The notes beneath the pieces were generated by a model. It had not been told where the DNA came from. It did no database searches and saw only the letters and a list, made by a program, of their open reading frames with translations. The translations under genes and the position numbers were made by a program. From CAVRAZ01 sp963719135 (GTDB lineage Bacteria; Pseudomonadota; Gammaproteobacteria; DSM-19610): a DNA stretch of 64,000 bases. Location: assembly GCA_963719135.1 (NCBI GenBank), contig CAVRAZ010000007.1:472415-536414 (forward strand), given 5' to 3'. Below, in pieces: positions 43,209 through 53,273 of the stretch (positions within the stretch are counted from its first letter, which is position 1; each line of letters begins with the position of its first letter).

Positions 43209-44344
43209 TACCGTGCTCGCCTGGGCCAGGCCTGGATGACCTCGTGATACAGCTCGAGGTGCCGGGCGACCATGCGAGTCAGCGAGAATTCTCGCTCCAC
43301 TCGATCTCGGACGCGGTGGCCCACCTCCGAACGGTACCCCGGGTCCTCCAGACAACGCTGCCACGCGCTGGCAACGGCTGCGGCATCCCCGCTCGGCACG
43401 AGGAGGTTCTCCAGGCCTGGTCCCAGGACCCGACGGTTTCCTCCCACGTCGGTGACGACCGGACAGACCCCGGAGCCCATTGCTTCGAGCAGACTGACCG
43501 AGGTCCCCTCACTCCTCGAAGTGAGGGCGAACACGTCGAAGGCCGCATAGAGGCGCTCGACGTCGTCCCGCCATCCAAGAAAGCGCACCTCCTGGGCGAT
43601 CCCGAGCGACTGCGCCGCCGACTCGAGACTGCGGCGTTCCTGACCATCCCCCACGAGGAGGAGGAACCGGGGGGAGCCGCCGTTGCGGTGGGAGCGCATC
43701 GCTGCGAAAGCGTGGAGGGCGAGCTGATAGTTCTTGACCGGTTCGAGCCGTCCCACGCTGCCGACCACCAGGGCATCCGGGGGGATCCCGAGCTCCAGGC
43801 GGACCGAAAGCCCCCCGGATTGGGGGGCGAGACGGCGAGTATCGATGCCATTGGCGATCACCCGCACCCGGCCCGGATCGTGAACCACCTTCCGCCTCAG
43901 GACTTCGCCCAGCGGCTCTGATACCGCGATCACGATGGCGGTCGATCGGCTCGCGAGGTTGTCGCTCCATCGATCGACCAGACGATCCGGGTCAGGCCGG
44001 CCGTGTTCGGTCTGAACCAGAGGGACTCCAGTCGCCCGGGCGGCGAGGCTCGCCTTGAGCCAGACCCCTTCATGGGAGTGCAGCAGGTCGGGGCGGACTT
44101 CCCGAGTCAGCGAGATGAGCCCCTGGGGTCGAAGCAGCGAGAGCCTCGACATCGGGGGGACCCGGTGGAGGGTCGCGGAACGCTCAAGCCCATCTCCGAA
44201 CCGGCCGAACCCGCCAACCACCCCGACATGCATCTCACACCCCTCCGCACGCAGGGCATGCACCAGCTCATTGAGCAGTCGTTCCATCCCTCCGTAGTGG
44301 AGGTCCTGGACGAGGTGGAGGATGCGATAGGGGGCGATAGTCAA
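43208..44344 (-). CDS. Glycosyltransferase family 4
   Basis: This 378-residue GT-B enzyme has YRILHLVQDLHYGGMERLLNELVHAL, the typical GGxE start of GT4 enzymes; PDLLHSHEG, QTEHGRPDPDR, VGSVGRLEPVKNYQLALHAF, RFLGWRDDVERLYAAFDVFALTSRSEGTSVSLLEAMGSGVCPVVTDVGGNR. Start: TTG at 44344 follows GGAG with five bases spacing; a TTG at 44377 is also possible. It is the first gene of the minus-strand operon; the divergent O-antigen ligase gene begins about 140 bp away. Confidence 0.88.
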   Translation of the reverse strand: MTIAPYRILHLVQDLHYGGMERLLNELVHALRAEGCEMHVGVVGGFGRFGDGLERSATLHRVPPMSRLSLLRPQGLISLTREVRPDLLHSHEGVWLKASLAARATGVPLVQTEHGRPDPDRLVDRWSDNLASRSTAIVIAVSEPLGEVLRRKVVHDPGRVRVIANGIDTRRLAPQSGGLSVRLELGIPPDALVVGSVGRLEPVKNYQLALHAFAAMRSHRNGGSPRFLLLVGDGQERRSLESAAQSLGIAQEVRFLGWRDDVERLYAAFDVFALTSRSEGTSVSLLEAMGSGVCPVVTDVGGNRRVLGPGLENLLVPSGDAAAVASAWQRCLEDPGYRSEVGHRVRDRVEREFSLTRMVARHLELYHEVIQAWPRRAR

Positions 44345-44482
44345 TCGTTCTCCGGGTAAGATCTGGATGGATTGCAACTTCGACGCCCGCGCCTAGTTTA
44401 TACGAGATGTGGCGTCGCTGCAACAGTAAGCCGCCGATCAGTGTTCTCAACCGGTGGCACCGACCATGCTGAATGCGCAAGG

Positions 44483-45851
44483 ATGACTGCGGTATCCGTT
44501 CAGCAGCCGGTCGCTCGCTTGCGGGATCGTTCCGCAGCTCGAGAGTCGGAGCGATTCTGGTTCGGTCTCCTTCTCGGCGTGGCTGGTTCTAGAGTTTGTC
44601 CGGCCCTCCAATCCGCTCAAGCTCCCCCTCATCATTTCGCTGCTCTCGGTCGTGGGATGGGCGTTTCGCTCCCGAGAAACAGTTGCGGCCGTACAGCTGG
44701 GCATTTTTCGCGTTTGTGGCCGTCATGGCGAGTTGATATCCCGTTGTCGGCGAACACATTTCGCATCGTTTGGGACGACGCGAGACATGGCGATCCGGCT
44801 GATCTGCGTTTGCCTTCCGCTGCAATCCCTCCTGACGTCATCCTCCCGGCTTCGGTTATGGATCTACACCTGGCTGGGCGTCGCGCTGTACATCGGAGCG
44901 TGGGCCATGACCCATGGGGGTATGGGCCCGCCGGACCATGGGGCGGACAGGACGAGAACTATGTTGCCGCCTTGATGGGCGTCTCGATACCGTTTGCTTA
45001 TTTCGCCCTTTTTCACCAGCGACGGCTGATCGTCAGAATCCTGCTGGTGCTCTGCCTGGTGGTCTTTCGTCGGGGCGATCGGGCTGGCCTCGAATCCTTC
45101 CCGTGGTGGGTTCATCGGACTGTGCGTCGTCGGGTTGTACTGCCTTGCCAGATCTCCACGGAAGGGCCAGGGATTCACAGTCGTAGCCATCGCCGCCATC
45201 GCGCTGGTCATCGTCGCCGGCCCGGGATTTTGGAACGAGATCGGCACCTCCGCCGACTACCAGTCCGGTACCGCGGATGTGCGCATCGAGATCTGGAAGA
45301 CCGGTCTCCGGATGTGGCGGGCGAATCCCCTGCTTGGGGTTGGGCCCGGCAATTTCCGATGGGTGTTCGACGCATTTCAAAGCGAGGCCCAATTCGACAA
45401 GTTCGGCCGGTCTCTCGGCGGGAGCATCATCGCGCACTCGCTGCCGATCGAGCTGGTGGCCGAGCTCGGGCTGGCTGGGTTGATTCTTCTCGCTTTCCTG
45501 GTGGTTCGTACCTGGCGGGACCTGGGGAAAGTCCGTGATGACGCGCTGTCCGCCAAGACCCCGGAAGCGCTCGAGCTTCGTTGCTACGCGGATGCCACCC
45601 GCGGAGCCATACTGGCCCTGCTGGCAAACGGCGTCTTCCTCTCGCTCCTGTACTACTCCCACATCTGGCTGCTGCTGGCCATGGGGGCCGCCCTGCCCTT
45701 CGTGGCGCGAAGGGTCCTGACCACCTCCAGCCCCGCAGCCACGACCGCTCCTCGCCATCGCCCCCGCGGGTTTCGAGCGCGTGCCGGGCCGCCGCGGGCC
45801 GCCCTGCGGCGCTTTCCCAGCCTCGTGGAAGGTTCTGGCGAGGCTTCCTGA
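44483..45851 (+). CDS. O-antigen ligase/polymerase-like membrane protein (several frameshifts)
   Basis: The restored protein of about 455 residues has about ten hydrophobic helices spread over three frames: FWFGLLLG, ISLLSVVGWAF, IRLICVCLPLQSLL, WIYTWLGVALYIGAWAM, VAALMGVSIPFAYFALFHQ, IVRILLVLCLVV, VVAIAAIALVIVAG, and IVAELGLAGLILLAFLVV. The Wzy_C signature is clear: RIEIWKTGLRMWRANPLLGVGPGNF followed by HSLPIELVAELG. Such proteins polymerise or ligate lipid-linked oligosaccharides at the periplasmic side. Frame changes lie near 44585, 44690, 44900 and 45130; the 3' 700 bp are intact. ATG 44483 is taken as start. Confidence 0.75.
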
Positions 45852-45854
45852 GAG

Positions 45855-46934
45855 GTGCTTCGGCGATGGGCCTTCAATCTGATTCTCCTTGGCGTGGTGC
45901 TGATGGGCTGCCTGTTTCTCGCGGAGGGGGCGGTTCGGGTATTTGCCCCCCAGCCGACGGGCATGTCCCATCAGGATCGCTATGGCCTGGCATTGCACTG
46001 GCCCGGGTTGAACCGTTTTCTCCCGCAATACGGGCACCGGGTCTCATTCAATTCGTCCGGGATGAGGGATACCGAACACGAAAAGGAGAAGCCTGCCGGG
46101 GTCTACCGGATTCTTGTGCTGGGCGACTCCTTCATGGAAGCCCTTCAGGTGCCTTTCGAGGAATCATTCCCCTACCTGCTGGGGACCGGCCTGCGCCAGG
46201 CGACCGGAAAGCAGGTGGAGGTCATCAATGCGGCGGTCGGTGGCTGGGGCACGGACGATGAGCTGAGGTATCTCACCCAGTATGGCCTGCAATGGCATCC
46301 CGACCTCGTGCTCGTGGTCATGACCCTGCACAACGACATCAGCGACAACCTCCGCCAGACCTGGCATGCGCTTCGAGGTGACACTCTGGTCGAGCAACCC
46401 GTGGTGCAAACCCCGGGATGGCGGTATCTCATCGTTAGCCTCAAGGGATACCTGGCGAGCCGGTTCGAACTGTACCAACTCTGGCGCCGGGTGCGGCATG
46501 GGGCCGAAATGCGGACGGTGGCCAAGCAACTGAATACCCACGTGCGCGAGCTCCTCCAGGGCGCCTCGGATCCTCAGATCGAGCGAGGATATCAGCTCAC
46601 CAGATTACTGCTTGCCCGGATCGACTCGGTAACCCGGAACGCCGGGGGGCAAACCATGGTCGTCATGCTTCCGCTCCAGATGCAGGTGGTGGACTCCGCC
46701 GTCGGCCGCCCTTCGGATTCCACGGAAGCCGAGAAGCCGCAAGATCGGGTTCGAGACTGGACCGGGAAGCTCGGCATCGGGAACATCGATTTGCTGCCGG
46801 CCTTTCGGCGATGGCAGAGCGATAGTGGTACTTCGCTCTTTGTTCAGGGTGAGGGGCATTGGAACGAAAAGGGCCACCGCCTGGCGGCCGGGGCCGTTGT
46901 TTCCGGGCTCGTCGCAGCGGGGGTACCGCGGTAG
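45855..46934 (+). CDS. SGNH/GDSL hydrolase-like membrane-anchored protein
   Basis: This 359-residue protein has an N-terminal anchor (FNLILLGVVLMGCLFLAEGAVRVF) and an SGNH domain: YRILVLGDSFMEALQVPFEESFPYLL (nucleophile Ser), VINAAVGGWGTDDELRYL (Gly block), LVLVVMTLHNDISDN (Asn block), and a terminal GEGHWNEKGHRLAA with the catalytic His. It is intact and probably acts on acyl groups of the polysaccharide in the periplasm. The GTG start lies four bases after the ligase stop, so both are co-transcribed. Convergent with the acyltransferase gene, one base apart. Confidence 0.85.
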   Translation: MLRRWAFNLILLGVVLMGCLFLAEGAVRVFAPQPTGMSHQDRYGLALHWPGLNRFLPQYGHRVSFNSSGMRDTEHEKEKPAGVYRILVLGDSFMEALQVPFEESFPYLLGTGLRQATGKQVEVINAAVGGWGTDDELRYLTQYGLQWHPDLVLVVMTLHNDISDNLRQTWHALRGDTLVEQPVVQTPGWRYLIVSLKGYLASRFELYQLWRRVRHGAEMRTVAKQLNTHVRELLQGASDPQIERGYQLTRLLLARIDSVTRNAGGQTMVVMLPLQMQVVDSAVGRPSDSTEAEKPQDRVRDWTGKLGIGNIDLLPAFRRWQSDSGTSLFVQGEGHWNEKGHRLAAGAVVSGLVAAGVPR

Positions 46935-46935
46935 C

Positions 46936-48093
46936 TCAGGGAGTTCGCCGGATGGGTTCTTCTACCGCCGCGGGGGATGGCACTATTGGAATGATTGGGC
47001 GATAGGGTGCGATGGCCGGCTTGCTGGGATCCAGATTGATCCGGCGGCTGAGCCTCAGGGCCGGTTGTTCGAGGAGCCTCCAAAGAACCCAGGCAATGAG
47101 GATGGAAACCCCGATTCCCCCCGCAAAAATGATCAGGGCCAGGGGCCGAGACGCGGATCCGTGCAAAGCGATGCCGGTGACCCGAATGAGCCGCCACCCG
47201 ATCGATGCGTGAAAGAGATAGAGACTGTAGGAAATCGCGCCGAGAAACTGAATGGGAACGCTCGACAGCAAACTGGACATTCGGTCCTTGCGATAGGACC
47301 AGAGCAGCAACCCGCTGACCGCGATGGGAAGCAACTGATACCACGGCTGACCTTCCGCTACGACCACCCCGGCAGTGACCGCCCAGAGGGCTACCAGCAC
47401 GGTCTGCGGCGCCTTCCCCGCGATGACCCAGAAGACGCACACTCCCATGAAGAATTGAAACCAGCGAATCAGGGCGAATCCGGGATGGGTGGATGCCCCA
47501 AGAACGCCGAAGCGGACGGCGAGCGACCCCAGAAACAACGCCCCAAGACCGACGAAGGCCATCCCGCGCGCCGCCCGGTTCCCCAGTCGGGCAGCGAGCG
47601 CCTGGAACACCATGAGCAGCAGCACCAGCCCGAGGTAGAACTGGATCTCGAAACACAACGTCCAGAATACGTCGTTGAGATCTCCATACCCGAGCAGGTT
47701 CTGGAGATACAGGAAATGCGAAGCAACCTGGTCCCAGTGCGGCATGGGGGCCGAGGCGAGCCCGATCCGGAGTCCGATCCAGACCAGCGCCACCTCGAGG
47801 AGAATGGCCACCCAGTACGGTGGATCGAGGCGGAGGGAGCGACGGAGAGCAAATCGTCCCAGGAAGCGTGGCGTCGCCTGCGCGTTCCGGATGCTGTACG
47901 CGATCACAAAGCCGCTGAGAACGAAGAAGACGTCCACCCCCAGGTAGCCATGCGCCAGGAGGTCATCCAGAGACGCCGGTAGCCATTGTCCGAAGGTTTG
48001 TCGTACCGCTCCGTTCAGGTGAAACGCCACCACCGCCAGGGCCGCGATGCCCCGGAGACCATCGACGGTCTTGAACCGGGCCGGGCCGCTCAT
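46936..48093 (-). CDS. Acyltransferase family 3 (OafA/NodX-like)
   Basis: This 385-residue inner-membrane protein has about ten helices. N-terminal KTVDGLRGIAALAVVAFHLNG carries the catalytic His; GYLGVDVFFVLSGFVIAYS and RFALRRSLRLDPPYWVAILLEV with the conserved R-x-x-R-x-x-P pattern follow, then FWTLCFEIQFYLGL and AISYSLYLFHASIG. It moves acetyl or other acyl groups from the cytoplasm to a surface glycan. GGGAGGA precedes ATG 48093, which overlaps the upstream stop (ATGA); the open frame further up is not used. Confidence 0.9.
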   Translation of the reverse strand: MSGPARFKTVDGLRGIAALAVVAFHLNGAVRQTFGQWLPASLDDLLAHGYLGVDVFFVLSGFVIAYSIRNAQATPRFLGRFALRRSLRLDPPYWVAILLEVALVWIGLRIGLASAPMPHWDQVASHFLYLQNLLGYGDLNDVFWTLCFEIQFYLGLVLLLMVFQALAARLGNRAARGMAFVGLGALFLGSLAVRFGVLGASTHPGFALIRWFQFFMGVCVFWVIAGKAPQTVLVALWAVTAGVVVAEGQPWYQLLPIAVSGLLLWSYRKDRMSSLLSSVPIQFLGAISYSLYLFHASIGWRLIRVTGIALHGSASRPLALIIFAGGIGVSILIAWVLWRLLEQPALRLSRRINLDPSKPAIAPYRPIIPIVPSPAAVEEPIRRTP

Positions 48094-49038
48094 GCATTCC
48101 TCCCGCGCCCGAGTCGCTGGCGAATCAGGTCGCGGGCCCAGCGACGTTGCATCGCCTTCCATTCCGGTCGGGGCAAGGTGCTCTCTCCACCGCGGCGACC
48201 GGCGAGCCAGTCCAGCACCTCGCCGGCTGGAACGAACCAGCCGGGTTTCCCGGCAAGACGCTCGAGCAACCGCACCGTGTCGGGGTGGACCCGGCCATTC
48301 TCCACGAATCCTTTCCCGAGATGGGTGGCCACAATGGAGAACCCGTTGGCGCGTTCCAGCTCGTCCTGGGCCTCGGGGCGAAGAAGCTTGTTGAACTCGT
48401 GGACCCCATCGGCATCGGCAGCGGAAAACCAGCTCTTCACAAGAGGTCTTCGCGGATCGTGGTACGGCATCGACGGATTAACCCGCCGGACATCCAGCAC
48501 ATCGAAGGTGAGATTGCGAACATAGCGGATCTCCTGGGCCAGGTCCCCCCACCACCACGACGAGCCGGGGTGGGCTCCCTGGTAGTATTCTCGAGGCTTC
48601 CCATTGGTCCAGGCGTAGAGGAAACGCAGCATCGGGTCATCCAGCCGGTCCACGCCCCAGTACAGGTTCTCCCGGTTGTAGGCATGGTTGGCATACACCC
48701 TGGGAGGCCCGCCAAACAGGGCGCAATAGCGCCTCATAGGCCCGAGCGGTTCGCTCTCGGGTCGAGCTCTCCATCGTGGCGCCATGATAGGCGATCTCGA
48801 ATCCGCGCCGCTGGAGATCGAGGATGAACTCCAGATAGTCCGGATCCTCGAGCGTCTCCGAGGTCCCGAAATCGGGGCTTCCCTCCGGACATCCCACCGG
48901 CCACACGGTCTTCGTCGTCCGGAACCCGAGGTCCTCGAGCAACCGGTACATCGGCGTTACGTTCGCTACCGTGGCGACGTCGGTGTCGTCCATGATGGTG
49001 AACGCGAACCGTCGTCCGGCGGGAAAGGTCAGCTCCAT
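48090..49038 (-). CDS. Polysaccharide-deacetylase-like protein (frameshifted)
   Basis: The N-terminal part (49038 to about 48730) begins MELTFPAGRRFAFTIMDDTDVATVANV, with a DD pair like NodB motif 1, and GFEIAYHGATMESSTRE. The frame then shifts and continues as ALFGGPPRVYANHAYNRENLYWGVDRL ... NGFSIVATHLGKGFVENGRVHPDTVRLLERLAG to 48090, giving about 315 residues. The fold looks like a TIM-barrel-like carbohydrate esterase, but metal motif 2 is not canonical, so activity is uncertain. It overlaps FkbH by ten bases and the acyltransferase by four, so it lies inside a tight operon that decorates the glycan. Confidence 0.65.
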
Positions 49039-50687
49039 GACACTTCAAACAGCTGGAGCGCGGCGCGATGGCTCGACGCAAACGCCGGTCCGTCGAACGG
49101 GCGGATTCCATCTGTGCCGTCTCCGTCTCCGAAGGCTGGATCTCGAAGAAACTGGCGAAAGGGCTCATTGCGATCGGTCTCGGCAAACCGGACCCCCAAA
49201 GGAACAACGCCCCGATCCGCCAGCGCCGCAAAGAACCCGAACTCGACCTGGCGTTGAAAGACCCGGCAGGACATCACCAGCGCCTCGATGACTCGATTGG
49301 GTCCCAACAGGCACACCAGGATTTCGCCGTGGCTGCCTCCGCGATCGTCCAGCGTCGCGGTGAGGAGCCGGCCTCCCGCCTCCAGGAGCGCCCCGATCTC
49401 CTCATCCAGCCAGCGCCGGCCGTTCGCGTTGAACTGGTTGGTCTTGTTGATGAGCTGAACCGCGCGGGCTCGATCGCCGCTCGACCGATCCTTGAGCGCC
49501 AACCGCATCCCGAGGCCGGCCAGGAATCGGGTCAGGTCCGCCCCCTGAGCATCGGACGGGGCGATCCCTGCCGCTCGGCGCCGGTACAACGCGGTTCGCT
49601 CGTGGTCCTCTTCGGTAATCGTCGCCTTGGCGAACCGGGCCGTCAGCAAGTGCAGGAACTCGGGAAGGCCATCATCTCGAGTTGGAAAGGCCAGGGTGGC
49701 CACCTCGGGAAGGGCGGCCCCGATTTCGGCGAGCTCGACCGGGTTGTCATCCACGTATACGAACGCATCGAGTCCCAGATTGAGCTGGGTGGCGAGCGCG
49801 CGAAGCTGGGCCGACTTGGCGTGATAGCTCGCGAGGATAGCGACGAAGTCCTCCTCCTGTAGCGGCATCTGCCCGCTCCGGAAAGGAGCCAGGACCACGT
49901 CGGCATCGTTTCGAGAGACGGCGGCCAGCAGCACCCCCTCGCGGCGGAGCCGGGCAAGCGTGGTCTGATAGGCGTAATGGCGATATCCCGCGCCGTGAGG
50001 TCCGAAGGCGATTCCCGTGGGCCCCTCCTCGGCGATGAGGCCGCTCCAGAGGGTCTCGTCGAGATCGGTCACCAGCACCTTGGCCGGGGTGGGCTCGGAA
50101 CGGAGCAGAAGCTCGATTGCCTGCCGGGCAACATGGCCTAACCCGGCGCCGCCGATGGGGCACCCGGTGGAGAAATAGCTCGCCAGAGAAAACACCCCGG
50201 GATCGATCCGGACCGCTCCCAGCTCCATCGCAATGGCTTCCAGGGATGCCCCCAGGGCACGGTCGGAGGAAGGGAGTCCAGTCAGAGGGGGCAACGGAGC
50301 GGGGACGTAGAGCAAACGGGCTCCCGCCCGCGATCGGCGGGCGAGGAGACCCTGGAGCTCGTGACCCTGGCGGAGGGCGTCCTCGATGGAAACTCGGCTC
50401 GCCGGCACGCCGGTTCGCCAATCCAGCTCGGCGACGAAGTCCCACGGAAAAAGCAGCAGTATCTCCTGCTCCGGCGCGGGAGGGGCGACCAGATGCTGGT
50501 GCAGGGTGTTGAAGGGGAGAAACCTGGGTCGCCCGGCCACGCCCCGTTCGGCGCAGGCGGCTTCGAGGTAAAGTCCGAACGGCTCGGAAGTTCCCGAGAT
50601 GGCGAAGAGGAATGGGAGCTCCGATCCGCCTCCGAACCCGGCGACGATGCGGTTCGCCTCGAGAAACGTCATCCCCTTCGGCGTCAC
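49029..50687 (-). CDS. FkbH-like HAD-IIIC protein
   Basis: This 552-residue protein has an N-terminal SGNH-like region, a central HAD phosphatase-like domain with KVLVTDLDETLWSGLIAEEG (DxD nucleophile), AVSRNDADVV and FVYVDDNPVELAEI, and a C-terminal GNAT-like domain (QLINKTNQFNANGRR ... EILVCLLGPNRVIEALVMSCRVFQRQVE). FkbH proteins take 1,3-bisphosphoglycerate, dephosphorylate it and load a glyceryl unit on an acyl carrier protein. The carrier gene sits directly upstream, overlapping by GTGA, which supports the same chemistry here. The glyceryl unit could then be placed on the polysaccharide by one of the acyltransferases. GTG 50687 is chosen; ATG 50672 is an alternative. Confidence 0.9.
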   Translation of the reverse strand: MTPKGMTFLEANRIVAGFGGGSELPFLFAISGTSEPFGLYLEAACAERGVAGRPRFLPFNTLHQHLVAPPAPEQEILLLFPWDFVAELDWRTGVPASRVSIEDALRQGHELQGLLARRSRAGARLLYVPAPLPPLTGLPSSDRALGASLEAIAMELGAVRIDPGVFSLASYFSTGCPIGGAGLGHVARQAIELLLRSEPTPAKVLVTDLDETLWSGLIAEEGPTGIAFGPHGAGYRHYAYQTTLARLRREGVLLAAVSRNDADVVLAPFRSGQMPLQEEDFVAILASYHAKSAQLRALATQLNLGLDAFVYVDDNPVELAEIGAALPEVATLAFPTRDDGLPEFLHLLTARFAKATITEEDHERTALYRRRAAGIAPSDAQGADLTRFLAGLGMRLALKDRSSGDRARAVQLINKTNQFNANGRRWLDEEIGALLEAGGRLLTATLDDRGGSHGEILVCLLGPNRVIEALVMSCRVFQRQVEFGFFAALADRGVVPLGVRFAETDRNEPFRQFLRDPAFGDGDGTDGIRPFDGPAFASSHRAALQLFEVSWS

Positions 50688-50929
50688 TGGCCCTTCTCCT
50701 CGAGGTAACGGGCGAAACTCCGGTAGGAGGTGAGTTCCATGGCGTCGGCGGTATCGATGACGACGCCGAATTCGCTTTCGACCCCCGCAACGAGAAGGGT
50801 ATGCGCCAGGGAATCCCATCCTTCCTGCGAGGACTGAGACAGGTCGGGAGGAATGGGCACGTCCCCAAAGTTCAGGACCAGCCGAAAGATCTCGGTGAGC
50901 TTCTTGTCCGTCTCCGGCCGTATCGGCAT
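50684..50929 (-). CDS. Acyl carrier protein
   Basis: This 81-residue carrier has the helix pattern of ACPs and the phosphopantetheine Ser in SQEGWDSLAHTLLVAGVESEFGVVIDTADAMELTSYRSFARYLEEKG. The N-terminus (PETDKKLTEIFRLVLNF) fits helix I. Being coupled to FkbH by a four-base overlap, it is the likely acceptor of a glyceryl group rather than a fatty-acid synthase component. Confidence 0.88.
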   Translation of the reverse strand: MPIRPETDKKLTEIFRLVLNFGDVPIPPDLSQSSQEGWDSLAHTLLVAGVESEFGVVIDTADAMELTSYRSFARYLEEKGQ

Positions 50930-50931
50930 GA

Positions 50932-52073
50932 TCAGAACCCTTCGTCCGCGCCGCCGTCACCCCGGGTCAGCCACCAGTCGGTGAGGCCGGGCCCGAAGTG
51001 AGCGTTGTCGTTCGTGCAGCGGAAGAGGAAATGCACCGTCCCGGGAATGGCGAGGTATCCCCCTCTGGTCATCAGGGACCCAAGAGGCTCGCTGGTGGTA
51101 CTCGCAATCACCGCATCGGCGCCGCGTTCTCTCGCGAAACGCTCGGCCGACCCGAGCAATGCCAGCCCCATCTTGGAATCTTCCGGTCGGAACAGGACGT
51201 CTGAGACCGCCGCGAGCCGGAGCCCGGGAATACGATGATCGGTGCTCTCGCTGGGCCCTTTGAGGATGGCAAGGCCGGCAAGCTCGCCCTTCCGTCGCGC
51301 CGCGATCCAGTGGTACTCGCTGCCCTCCTGCCCGTACCGGTACACCAGGGCCTCGCCATCACGCACCACGGCGCACCCCATTCCCGAGCGGGCAGCGGGC
51401 CAAAGTTCGTTCAGTTCGGGAACTACGCGGGCGGGACTGGTAACCTCCGAGGAAATGCTCCTGGTGCGGAGAGGGATCCCGGCGGTACGAACGGCCATCC
51501 CGGCCCGAAGAAACCCTCCCGCAATGCCTGTCATCCGGGTACTGCGCAGAAGTTGGAGAGCGGGGCGAATCCGGGACCCTGCCAGCCAGCCCGATTCGCC
51601 CAGGTCGATGGCCCGGAGAATCCTCCCCGGCCGGAGCGGCTTGATGTAATTCGGAATGGCTCCGAGGTCCCGATACCCCAGCGCCGTGAACAGGCGGCAT
51701 GCGGCCGGGGCGACGGCCAGACCGCCGGAGCAGGACAACTCGGCAGCAGCGGTCTTGAGGAGTCCGAAGCCGATCGGCCCGTTGCGGTAGTCGGGAAGCA
51801 CCATCAGGCCCTTGATCCAGTCGCCGGGCCATTCGCTCGACCCGTCCCAGAGGCGGATCGGAATGGTCGTGACATAGCCAAGGGCCCGGCCATCCTGCAG
51901 GGCGAGCCAGGTGGGCGGGGCGACCCCCGGATCGACCGGGTTCTGGCGGCCCCCCGAGCGCGAGCCGAGGCGACCGACTCGGTCGTCGCCTCCGGAGTCC
52001 AGGTCTGCCGGAAGAACTCCGCCATGGTCGGCAGGTGTTCTTTACCGGCGGGGACGATGGTCAGGCGACCCAT
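50932..52073 (-). CDS. GNAT-family N-acetyltransferase-like protein (frameshifted)
   Basis: The N-terminal part (from 52073) reads MGRLTIVPAGKEHLPTMAEFFRQTW, the beta1-alpha1 start of a GNAT fold. Near 51955 the frame changes in a run of six G; a seventh G would continue as GGRQNPVDPGVAPPTWLALQDG. The rest includes the acetyl-CoA motif LMVLPDYRNGPIGFGLLKTA and a second GNAT-like half (RKGELAGLAILKG ... GLALLGSAERFARERGADAVIAST), giving about 380 residues. It is upstream of the carrier gene in the same operon and could transfer the carrier-bound unit, but this is inference. Confidence 0.7.
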
Positions 52074-53273
52074 CAGGGTGAGCTTTCGCCCGGCGCCGGC
52101 GACCGTCTGGAGAGGCCTCGATCAGATACTGCGCGATCAGCCGCGCCATCGCATCGGCGCCCTGATCGGTAAAGTGGGCATAATCCGCGAAATAGCGATC
52201 GCCGTGGGGAATCTTTCCTTCGGTCTCGATCACCGGGCGCCGTGGGTACGGGCCAGGTCCCTGATCACCTGGTTGGCGGCGGAATCGATCGCGATCAGCA
52301 CCGTTTCGGAGGCCCGGGGGTAGTATTTCGCCATCAGGTTCACCAGGTGGCGACGCTCTCGCGGGGTCTCCTTCGCGCTCAGGCCGATGAACCGGTTGGT
52401 GTGGGTGACCAGGACGGCGGTGGCGCCGCTCGCACGGATCGCCTCGAGCACCCCTCGAGATCCTGACGAAAGAGGGCGAGCCGATCGGCAGGGGGGGCCC
52501 GCCAGACCCATCCGGCTGGATGCACTCGCCCGGATTCGACGAAGCTCGTTATCCCTGATCCAGGTGACGAGGGCGCTGGGCACCAGCTGCTTGAGAATGT
52601 CCTTGCCCTTGCTCAGCAGCCGGGAGCGGAAGATTCCGCTTCCAGTGTCTCGTCGCTCCGTCTCGAGCGCCTCGGGGGCCACAAGCGGTGCCGGCCGCTG
52701 GAGGCGCGGGCTCCAGGTAGAACGACGGGGAAGGGTAGACGAGAACAACCGGGGTCGAAATGGCGCGACACGCGGGTGTAATAGCTCGCCATGGACGGCA
52801 GCCCCATCCCTGGAGGCGCCGCGTTGACGACAGCGAACCGTCGCGGCTCCAGAGAATCGAGCACGACTTGCAGCTGCGCCGGGAATTCATGTCCTTCGGA
52901 TTCAAAGAGACCGAAGGTCTCCGAGGCTCCGAGGATGGCGATGCGTTCTCTCCCGGGCGGCGCGGTAAGAGCGATGTCGGGTCCCCGGAATCCGGCGCTG
53001 TTCATCGCCCATTTCTGGAACCGATAACCCGGCCGTCCACGGACCAGAGCCGGAATCCCGGGTGAGCAATAACTCGTCCCGATAGGGGCCCACCAGGGGC
53101 GCTCCCCAGGTAAGGGCATCATCCAATCGGGCAAACAGCTCGGCGCTCGCCAGCACCACCCCTCCATACACGATCAGCCGAAGGGCGAAGAGGGCCCCGG
53201 CGCGGACCCGTTCCATCGGACCGAGCCGGGTAACTGGAGCCTCGAGCTCGCCGGCGGCAGTGTCGCGGCTCAT
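52042..53273 (-). CDS. SGNH hydrolase-like protein, AlgX/AlgJ-like role (frameshifted)
   Basis: Pieces in three frames join into one protein of about 400 residues. The N-terminal anchor region is LFALRLIVYGGVVLASAELFARL; the SGNH block is RIAILGASETFGLFESEGHEFPAQL (nucleophile Ser), with FAVVNAAPPGMGLPSM following. The middle is LLSKGKDILKQLVPSALVTWI; then AVLVTHTNRFIGLS, and DYAHFTDQGADAMARLIAQYL carries the catalytic Asp-His. It starts directly after the MBOAT stop codon, an order shared with alginate-type O-acetylation pairs (MBOAT plus periplasmic SGNH transferase). The 3' end reaches the GNAT start; the exact stop is uncertain because of the shifts. Confidence 0.65.
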
